A stretch of 27,356 bases of DNA from Nemertoderma westbladi (lineage: Eukaryota > Xenacoelomorpha > Nemertodermatida > Nemertodermatidae), in NCBI GenBank assembly GCA_032718475.1, contig JAUCBJ010002588.1, forward strand, positions 1 through 27,356. The letters run 5' to 3'. The stretch's first letter is position 1. Each line of letters starts with the position of its first letter. The notes beneath the pieces are model-generated. The model saw only the letters and a list, made by a program, of their open reading frames with translations, searched no databases and was not told the DNA's origin. Below are positions 20,701 through 27,356 of this stretch, one piece after another. The translations under genes and the position numbers were made by a program.

Positions 20701-22137
20701 CTTCTGCTACTTAGTGTTTTTCAGATCGGTAGAGTTCCTTGGTGTTGTCGCTACCATATCTTCTGCTATTTAGTGTTTTTCAGATCGGTAGAGTTCCTTG
20801 GTGTTGTCTCTACCATATCTTCTGCTACTAGTGTTTTTCAGATCTGTAGAGTTCCTTGGTGCTGTCGCTACCATATTTTCTGCTACTTAGTGTTTTTCAG
20901 ATCGGTAGAGTTCCTTGGTGCTGTCGCTACCATATCTTCTGCTACTAGTGTTTTTCAGATCGGTAGAGTTCCTTGGTGCTGTCGCTACCATATCTTCTGC
21001 TACTAGTGCTTTTCAGATCGGTAGAGTTCCTTGGTGCCGTCGCTACCATATCTTCTGCTACTTAGTGTTTTTCAGATCGGTAGAGTTCCTTGGTGTTGTC
21101 GCTACCATATCTTCTGCAACTTAGTGTTTTTCAGATCGGTAGAGTTCCTTGGTGTTGTCTCTACCATATCTTCTGCTACTTGGTGTTTTTCAGATCGGTA
21201 GAGTTCCTTGGTGCTGTCGCTACCATATCTTCTGCTACTAGTGTTTTTCAGATCGGTAGAGTTCCTTGGTGTTGTCGCTACCATATCTTCTGCTACTAGT
21301 GTTTTTCAGATCTGTAGAGTTCCTTGGTGCTGTCGCTACCATATTTTCTGCTACTTAGTGTTTTTCAGATCGGTAGAATTCCTTGGTGCTGTCGCTACCA
21401 TATCTTCTGCTACTAGTGTTTTTCAGATCGGTAGAGTTCCTTGGTGTTGTCGCTACCATATCTTCTGCTACTTAGTGTTTTTCAGATCGGTAGAGTTCCT
21501 TGGTGCTGTCGCTACCATATCTTCTGCTACTAGTGCTTTTCAGATCGGTAGAGTTCCTTGGTGCTGTCGCTACCATATCTTCTGCTACTAGTGTTTTTCA
21601 GATCGGTAGAGTTCCTTGGTGTTGTCGCTACCATATCTTCTGCTACTAGTGTTTTTCAGATAGGTAGAGTTCCTTGGTGCTGTCGCTACCATATCTTCTG
21701 CTACTAGTGTTTTTCAGACCTGTAGAGTTCCTTGGTGTTGTCGCTACCATATCTTCTGCAACTAGTGTTTTTCAGATCGATAGAGTTCCTTGGTGCTGTC
21801 GCTACCATATCTTCTGCTACTAGTGTTTTTCAGATCGGTAGAGTCCCTTGGTGCTGTCGCTACCATATCTTCTGCTACTAGTGTTTTTCAGATCGGTAGA
21901 ATTCCTTGGTGCTGTCGCTACCATATCTTCTGCTACTAGTGTTTTTCAGATCGGTAGAGTTCCTTGGTGTTGTCGCTACCATATCTTCTGCTACTAGTGT
22001 TTTTCAGATCGGTAGAGTTCCTTGGTGCTGTCGCTACCATATCTTCTGCTACTAGTGTTTTTCAGATCGGTAGAGTTCCTTGGTGCTGTCGCTACCATAT
22101 CTTCCGCTACTAGTGTTTTTCAGATCGGTAGAGTTCA
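17775..22137 (-). repeat. Satellite of about 74 units of 58-60 bp embedded in LINE coding sequence
   Basis: On the plus strand each unit reads CAGATCGGTAGAGTTCCTTG, then GTGCTGTCGCTACCATATCT, then TCTGCTACTTAGTGTTTTT. Units vary in length at CTACTAGTG, CTACTTAGTG and CTACTTAAGTG and in the T run. Sequence variants include GTTGTC, GCTGTC, GTTTTC and GATCTGTAG. The segment TCAGATCGGTAGAGTTC is shared with the LINE sequence on both edges, so the unit includes about 17 bp of LINE origin plus about 42 bp of other sequence. Short ORFs inside it (VFQIGRVPWC and similar) are artefacts of the repeat. Confidence 0.95.
20404..21105 (+). repeat. Tandem duplication of a 351-bp, six-unit block inside the 59-bp satellite
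   Basis: Four rare variants recur with the same 351-bp spacing: GCTATTTAG (20414 and 20765), GATCTGTAG (20490 and 20841), CATATTTTCTG (20521 and 20872) and AGTGCTTTTC (20653 and 21004). This shows a recent duplication of six units as a block. Confidence 0.85.
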
Positions 22138-23123
22138 GTATCCCTTTCAAGTTGATCTATATATGTTATGGCCGGTCGTCCACGACTACGCCTTCCATGA
22201 GTTGGTTGCCAGAAAAGTAGATCTGGTATGACCTCGTCTTTACTTCGCCAGCAGTGCCAACTGAATCTTAATCTGCGTTCACGGAGGGTGGTTGATACAG
22301 GTGGTATTGTACCATAAAGCTCGGCGTTTGTCATGTGTTGTCTCCAGCTGATATTTAGGGCTGCCCTTAGTAGTCTTGTGTAGCAACCATCAATTCGTTG
22401 TTCAAGTGATTTAGTCAGTGTCCAGGTCTCACCCCCATATAAAAATACACTTTCCACTGTGGCTCGAAAGAACTTAGTCTTCAGGTGCCTGGAGAGATCT
22501 GATTTCCAGATGGTATCCATTTTTGATAGAGCTACCCAAGCCTTTGCTTTCCTAACTTCTATGTCCTTTTTGCTACTCTCTATCCATGATCCAAGGTACT
22601 GGAAGTCATCGACCTTCCTTAGTTGATTATTATCAATGGTTGTCAAGTTTCCATCAACATTAAAGGTCATGAATTCGGTCTTTGTAGCATTTATATGCAA
22701 TCCCACCTCCTTAGCAGCCCTCTCCACTTTATTTAGTAGAAGCTGTGCATCTGCTAGGGTATTAGAGAGCAGGGCGATGTCATCCGCAAAGTCGGTGTCT
22801 GTGACTGTAGTTGCCGGATATCTACTACTTCTGCGTTCTAGAAGTGTGAATCCCAGGTTTTCACCCTTTGTGGCCGTCCTCATTGCGTAATCCAGCACAA
22901 TTACAAATAGTAATGGTGCTAATGTGTCACCTTGCACTACGCCAGCCAGGATTGAGAAAAACTCAGTTTCACCATCTGGTGAGAGTACCTGCGCTTCTGT
23001 GTCACAATATAACAATCCAATGCCAGCAACAATTAGTTCTGGTATTCCATAAGCTCTTAGGATTTCAGGCATTTTACCTCTATGGATTGAGTCGAATACC
23101 TTCTTGAAGTCCACAAAAGTCAT
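22138..23123 (-). pseudogene. LINE reverse transcriptase, palm to C-terminal region, running into the satellite
   Basis: The frame begins, after a frameshift, with AQILALRRLIEG and continues MTFVDFKKVFDSI (motif A, with Val in place of the usual Ala of KAFD), GVVQGDTLAPLLF (motif B), the catalytic FADD at 22779-22790, and VGLHINATKTEFMT (motif D). Then come FQYLGSWIESSKKDIEVRKA and RRLRFSWHCWRSKDE. It ends GRPAITYIDQLERDTELYRS, where the last codons are already the first satellite unit. The catalytic aspartates remain. The true C-terminus lies beyond the satellite at 17711-17775. Confidence 0.85.
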
Positions 23124-23185
23124 GACAGCGGGGAGATTCTTTGACTTAATTCCTTCAATCAGTCTCCGTAGTGCAAGTATCTGAG

Positions 23186-23812
23186 CTATGATCTACTTGG
23201 TCGAAATCCGTTTTGGCTCTTACGCAGTAGTTTCTCTATGTGAGGCCTAATCCTATATAGAATCATTTTATTGTATATTTTGGCAGCTACCACAAGCAGA
23301 CAGATCCCACGATAGTTTGTTGGTATGCCGAGGTCTCCTTTCTTGGGGAGAGGCTTTAGTTGACCTTTACTCCAAATTGGTGGTGGCTTTTCCCCTTTTA
23401 ACATCCGGTTGCAAACATTCAAAAATGGTCTGTTTAGCACTCCGGTTTTCCATACCTCTGCTGGGATTTCATCTAATCCACTCGCTTTATTATTGGACAT
23501 GCTTTTAATGCTTCTTTGGAGTTCGGCAGGTGTGAACTCCCCTGTTTCTATAGGTAGTGTCTTGTCATATATTTTCCTTGTAGGGCTGACCTCTATGTTT
23601 GGTGGCTGCCCAAGCAAGTTGCTGAAGTGATTTTTCCACTTCCCAACACGTTCTTCAGGACTATCGGCTTTGAGGCGCCCCTTTGCACAACTTTTCCGAC
23701 CAGATACCTCATTTACAGTTTGCCAGGTAAGTCTTGATTGTTGCTGTATGTGAGCAGTGCACAAATACATTGAACCAAGGTGCACCAAAACTCTAATTTT
23801 GAGATCTGCCAC
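23186..23812 (-). pseudogene. LINE reverse transcriptase, N-terminal part, broken by a frameshift
   Basis: On the minus strand the frame contains QQSRLTWQTVNEVSGRKS, then NKASGLDEIPAEVWK, LKPLPKKGDLG, NYRGICLLVVAAKIYNKMIL and SQNGFRPSRS, and stops at 23186-23188. The reading continues two bases later in another frame as AQILALRRLIEG, so a one-base loss near 23190 separates it from the downstream piece. The first 20 or so residues (MADLKIRVLVHLGSMYLC) do not look like LINE sequence. The element was probably truncated at about 23760 on insertion, with flank supplying the ATG. Confidence 0.8.
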
Positions 23813-24362
23813 TACTACGGTAAGATTTATTACCAGTACTGTTAGCGTTGGAAATTAAATTAGTTAGCACCCCAGCGGCATTATTATTATTTGCCTTACT
23901 AGGAGTATCAACATCTTTTAATATGAAATCGTACACTATGTATAGTTGTTCCATTTCAAAAGTGCTCTGGAGATTGGATAAAAATGTATCCTTGAAGGAG
24001 TCTCGCCATTGCGTTTTTGTGAATTAGCACTCGTTTCACCCTTGCGCAGTTATGGTGATGTTTTAACCATTAAGATTTTACACTTAATAAAGAAACCGAG
24101 ACAACGCAGTGCGGTCTATCTCCTCTCCTACCTCGAGATCAGATAATTTATCCATCAGTTCTAGAATGAACATAAAATAATCAATAGTTGACTTAGCTTC
24201 AGTACAGTAGATAGAACTTCTAGGAAAAGTGAACTTTCCATGGTTTAAATCTTTAAAAAGCTGGCTTAATGCTTAATGCCCGTCGCCTTGCACAAACTCA
24301 AGAGAAGCCTACAGTACGCATTTACTACAGGGTCATGTTAATTGTATCATTAAGGAGATAAC
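23813..24362. other. Unique spacer, no gene seen
   Basis: AT-rich, with stops in all frames. No RNA gene or transposon end was recognised between the LINE 5-prime truncation and the 21-bp satellite. Confidence 0.5.
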
Positions 24363-25515
24363 TCTTAAGTAAAACTCTTAAAATTTATAGAACAACCCTC
24401 AAAATTTATAGAACAACCCTCAAAATTTATAGAACAACCCTCAAAATTTATAGAACAACCCTCAAAATTTATAGAACAACACTCAAAATTTATAGAACAA
24501 CCCTCAAAATTTATAGAACAACCCTCAAAATTTATAGAACAACCCTCAAAATTTATAGAACAACCCTCAAAATTTATAGAACACTCAAAATTTATAGAAC
24601 AACCCTCAAAATTTATAGAACAACCCTCAAAATTTAAAGAACAACCCTCTAAATTTATAGAACATCCCTCAAAATTTATAGAACATCCCTCAAAATTTAT
24701 AGAACAACCCTCCAAATTTATAGAACAACCCTCAAAATTTAGGGAACATCCCTCAAAATTTATAGAACACTCTAAATTAATAGAACAACCCTGAAAATTT
24801 ATATATGAACACTCAAAATTTATAGAAAAACCCTCAAAATTTATAGAACAACCCTCAAAATTTATAGAACAACCCTCAAAATTTATAGAACAACCCTCAA
24901 AATTTATAGAACAACCCTCAAAATTTATAGAACATCCCTTAAAATTTATAGAACAACACTCTAAATTTATAGAACAACCCTCAAAATTTATATAAGAACA
25001 CTCAAAATTTATAGAACAACCCTCAAAATTTATAGAACAACCCTCAAAATTTATAGAACAACCCTCAAAATTTATAGAACATCCCTCAAAATTTATAGAA
25101 CAACCCTCAAAATTTATAGAACAACCCTCAAAATTTATAGAACAACCCTCAAAATTTATAGGACAACCCTCAAAATTTATAGAACAACCCTCAAAATTTA
25201 TAGAACATCCCTCAAAATTTATAGAACAACCCTCAAAATTTATAGAACAACCCTCAAAATTTATAGAACAACCCTCAAAATTTATAGAACAACCCTCAAA
25301 ATTTATAGAACATCCCTCAAAATTTAAAGAACAACCCTCAAAATTTATAGAACAACCCTCAAAATTTATAGAACATCCCTCAAAATTTAAAGAACAACCC
25401 TCAAAATTTATAGAACATCCCTCAAAATTTATAGAACAACCCTCAAAATTTATAGAACACTCAAAATTTATAGAACAACCCTCAAAATTTATAGAACAAC
25501 CCTCAAAATTTATTA
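24363..25515 (+). repeat. 21-bp satellite, unit AAATTTATAGAACAACCCTCA, about 55 copies
   Basis: Mostly 21-bp units with recurrent variants AACATC for AACAAC, TTTAAAG for TTTATAG, and shortened units GAACACTC (24583, 24769, 25455). Two units carry a TATAAGAACACTC or TATATGAACACTC insertion (24803 and 24993). The minus strand is open and would encode INFEGCS heptads over 384 residues. Lack of any non-repeat domain argues against a gene. Confidence 0.95.
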
Positions 25516-25555
25516 TCATGAAACATAATTATAGCTTGGAGGCAATCCCTGTAGA

Positions 25556-25645
25556 TAATGATGGGGGGGGGGGGGGGGGGAGTTCTGGGAAATTATTTAT
25601 GAGGGATCCAAGAACTATATCCCCCCCCCCCCCTCCCATCATTAT
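25556..25645. repeat. Fold-back of G and C homopolymers with imperfect stem
   Basis: AATGATG followed by 18 G (25563-25580) faces 13 C (25621-25633) followed by TCCCATCATT. The inner parts AGTTCTGGGA and TCCAAGAACT also pair imperfectly, so the stem is about 40 bp with a short loop. Confidence 0.7.
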
Positions 25646-25660
25646 GTAAAGGTAACAATT

Positions 25661-25711
25661 ATTATGTGATGAAATTGTAACCAGTGGGGGGTTACAATTT
25701 CATCACATAAT
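25661..25711. repeat. Perfect 22-bp inverted repeat with 7-base loop
   Basis: ATTATGTGATGAAATTGTAACC at 25661-25682 is exactly complementary to 25690-25711, separated by AGTGGGG. It lies about 110 bases downstream of the stop codon of the minus-strand gene at 25821, so it could sit in that gene's 3-prime UTR. No T tract makes it a bacterial-type terminator. Confidence 0.9.
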
Positions 25712-25820
25712 TGTCAATACGTTGATGAAATAAACAAGTTGTGTTGTAGACAAAAAATTTTTATATTCGATTACTTTTTATATTCGATTCCTAGAACATT
25801 AATCAATTGTAATAAAATAA

Positions 25821-27095
25821 TTAGTTAACCATTTCATCATAATCTAATGATTTACAGTCGGATTTCTCTATCCAGTTATATAAACTGGCGGAATCCATCT
25901 TGTATCCCGCGGTGTACGGGTCCCGAACTCTCTTCCTTATCGCTTCCTTCTCGTCGGCGTTGAGACTGGAGTCAGTCGCGACTCGCAACATATCGTAAAC
26001 GTCGTCGCTGGGACCCCCAGTACCGCCTAGAGTCGCCACGTTCAATAGCCAATGGTACCAGAGAACGAAGCCGTGCTGTTCGTAATCCATGATCGCGTAA
26101 ACGGGACGGACGAACAGCGAGTTAGCGACGAGTAGGAGGTCGAGATAGAGGGAGGTCAGCGGAGTAAACAGGTCGTAGTCTCTGGTTACCGGAAGAAGGT
26201 AACGACCCGATATGAGTTGGTATAAGGGCCGAGCTCTAGCGATAGTCTGCCGTGTTACATCGAGGAGCTCCTGTAAACGGCTCGAAAAATCGTCGCAACT
26301 GAGTTTAATTTCTTCCTCGATTGCAGAAAGTCTCGGTATTATCGGCCAATTATCGGCGACTGGTAATTTACAGATAGTTTCAACGGATAAAGACGCAATT
26401 CCGGTGAAAAATAAAGTTAATATGATGAGAATAAGTGCTGCTGTGGGGAGGAAATAAAGTTGGAATACAATCTGGAGTTTTGGTGATTTAATAAAGTCCA
26501 TGTATCGTAGGAGTTGGGGTTTATCGGATTCCTCTTGGATGGGTTTATCGTCGGTTCGGGACATCGCGTCGATAGACGGCCAGTCGACGATGATCCGTTT
26601 ATTGGATCCACGGAATATCCACTCCTGGTTGATTCGCTCCACGCAGTCCTTCACCTTGAACTGGATGTAGAGCGAGCCGTGGAACTCCTTGGTGGGCCCG
26701 TTGAGGAGGTAGAGACGGATGGCCCGTTGTTTTATCGTGTCGGCGTCGGCTGTTTGGATCGCGTTCACATCGAACTCCGGGATTATCGACTTCAGATCGA
26801 GAATGTTTGTCGCGTCGACTAACGGCATTGCGGTGAACGCGTTCAGGATATCCTCTTCCGGCACCGAACCCCACTTCTCTTCTAGAGAAACTCGAATGAA
26901 CTCAACCCGTTTCCGTACCTTCCGGTTCACGTACCAGTTGAATAGACCGCGTAGTCTGCCTAGAGGGAGTCCTGCTGTTCCATTGGTGGAAATATATCGG
27001 GCGACATGGCAAGGTTGAGGTGATGTATGTCGTCGGAGTACCGGTAGTTTCCTGTTTCTACTGGGGGGTAAAACACCGACTCTATTCAACAACAT
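25821..27095 (-). CDS. Probable mitochondrial inner-membrane protein, family not recognised
   Basis: A complete intronless ORF of 424 residues. The N-terminus (1-36) is rich in Arg and lacks acidic residues (NRVGVLPPSRNRKLPVLRR, then CHVARYIST). This is typical of a mitochondrial presequence, with a likely cleavage near ARY-IST. Residues 45-175 form a soluble domain (YVNRKVRKRVEFIRVSLEEK; LYIQFKVKDCVERINQEWIF) whose end loosely recalls Tim44-like domains; this is weak. A strong transmembrane segment spans about 207-237 (FLPTAALILIILTLFFTGIA). The C-terminal half contains an amphipathic helix region (FSSRLQELLDVTRQTIARAR) and a second hydrophobic stretch (LYLDLLLVANSLFVRPVYAI). Higher GC than its flanks supports real coding sequence. 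The dense shadow ORFs on both strands follow from that GC content. Confidence 0.75.
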   Translation of the reverse strand: MLLNRVGVLPPSRNRKLPVLRRHTSPQPCHVARYISTNGTAGLPLGRLRGLFNWYVNRKVRKRVEFIRVSLEEKWGSVPEEDILNAFTAMPLVDATNILDLKSIIPEFDVNAIQTADADTIKQRAIRLYLLNGPTKEFHGSLYIQFKVKDCVERINQEWIFRGSNKRIIVDWPSIDAMSRTDDKPIQEESDKPQLLRYMDFIKSPKLQIVFQLYFLPTAALILIILTLFFTGIASLSVETICKLPVADNWPIIPRLSAIEEEIKLSCDDFSSRLQELLDVTRQTIARARPLYQLISGRYLLPVTRDYDLFTPLTSLYLDLLLVANSLFVRPVYAIMDYEQHGFVLWYHWLLNVATLGGTGGPSDDVYDMLRVATDSSLNADEKEAIRKRVRDPYTAGYKMDSASLYNWIEKSDCKSLDYDEMVN

Positions 27096-27261
27096 TATTG
27101 CAACCTGTTTATTCAGTCAAGTTTACGAGTTCTACATACATACACCGACAGTATGTAATTGTAATTAGAATAATATTATTCATTTAGTCTTCTGGTGCAA
27201 ATTTTAAAATTCCCACCAATATTACCGAGATAATTGATTGGTTGGCGCCGGGTGATATATT
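27096..27261. other. 5-prime flank of the mitochondrial-type gene
   Basis: AT-rich sequence upstream of the minus-strand start. No promoter motif could be assigned with confidence. Confidence 0.35.
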
Positions 27262-27356
27262 ACTAGGGTACTAGGGGGGTTGGAGGGTTCTCTAGGGGGT
27301 GTGGGTGTGGAGGATTCAGTAGGGGGGGTGGGTGGAGGATTCAGTAGGGGGGGGTG
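27262..27356 (+). repeat. G-rich minisatellite at the window end
   Basis: GGTGGAGGATTCAGTAGGGG-type units recur (27311 to the end), preceded by GGGGGGTTGGAGGGTTCTCT. Several runs of three or more G within short distance could form G-quadruplexes. The array continues beyond the window. Confidence 0.75.

Larger units (their letters stand above)
17711..23790 (-). mobile_element. Second RTE-like LINE, 5-prime truncated, split by a 59-bp satellite
   Basis: Minus-strand reverse transcriptase sequence runs from about 23760 to 22138, then meets the 59-bp satellite. On the far side (17711-17775) the minus strand reads ELYRSDLLSCALHPQRCRLM, followed by FDGCR. This aligns with the expected C-terminal end of such LINEs: compare DTGLKDADDLANVMGDRELW in the first LINE. 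It is a different family from the LINE at 1-2640. The endonuclease is absent, so the copy is 5-prime truncated. There is one frameshift near 23190. Confidence 0.75.

Noticed and set aside
17851-22231. Series of ORFs of 69-129 codons in the 59-bp array
   Set aside because: All are the same repeat read in rotating frames; they overlap and begin at identical internal ATGs.
24365-25519. 384-codon minus-strand ORF of INFEGCS heptads
   Set aside because: It is a 21-bp satellite with no flanking coding sequence or signal peptide. The regular Cys every seven residues is a by-product of the unit.
25661-25711. Rho-independent terminator
   Set aside because: The context is eukaryotic and no T tract follows the stem.
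26212-27018. Several plus- and minus-strand ORFs inside 25821-27095
   Set aside because: They are shadows in a GC-rich coding region. The 424-residue frame alone has a presequence and membrane segment.

Overview
This window looks like nuclear DNA of a eukaryote, most likely a repeat-rich marine invertebrate or another early-branching holozoan. The reasons are an intact cytosolic ribosomal protein gene (eL42), a gene with an apparent mitochondrial presequence, two RTE-like LINE retrotransposons, a Mutator-like transposase relic, and about 12 kb (roughly 44 percent) of tandem satellite DNA. Nothing bacterial is seen: no operons, no ribosome binding sites and no CRISPR. I cannot name the species.

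Layout. 1-2640 (+): LINE with an endonuclease-reverse transcriptase ORF, open from the window edge and broken by one in-frame TGA. 3189-4150 (-): decayed Mutator-like transposase. 4305-4957: inverted dispersed repeat arms. 5295-8790: 12-bp satellite. 9399-10157: almost perfect 28-bp array. 10686-11006 (-): eL42, with an 18-bp minisatellite (11085-11668) just upstream of its start. 12402-14883: DNA transposon with about 390-bp terminal inverted repeats and a 5-bp target duplication. It carries gene-like fragments on both strands rather than a recognisable transposase. 15836-16640: 17-bp satellite. 16911-17710: 18-bp satellite. 17711-23790 (-): a second LINE whose 3-prime coding end is split by a 4.36-kb satellite of about 59-bp units. 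24363-25515: 21-bp satellite. 25556-25711: two fold-back structures. 25821-27095 (-): intronless ORF for a probable mitochondrial inner-membrane protein. 27262-27356: G-rich minisatellite running off the window.

Only eL42 and the mitochondrial-type protein look like intact host genes; the rest is mobile or satellite sequence. The most interesting points are the satellite apparently born inside LINE coding sequence, a second satellite starting at that LINE's 3-prime end, and the long-TIR element that seems to carry captured gene fragments.
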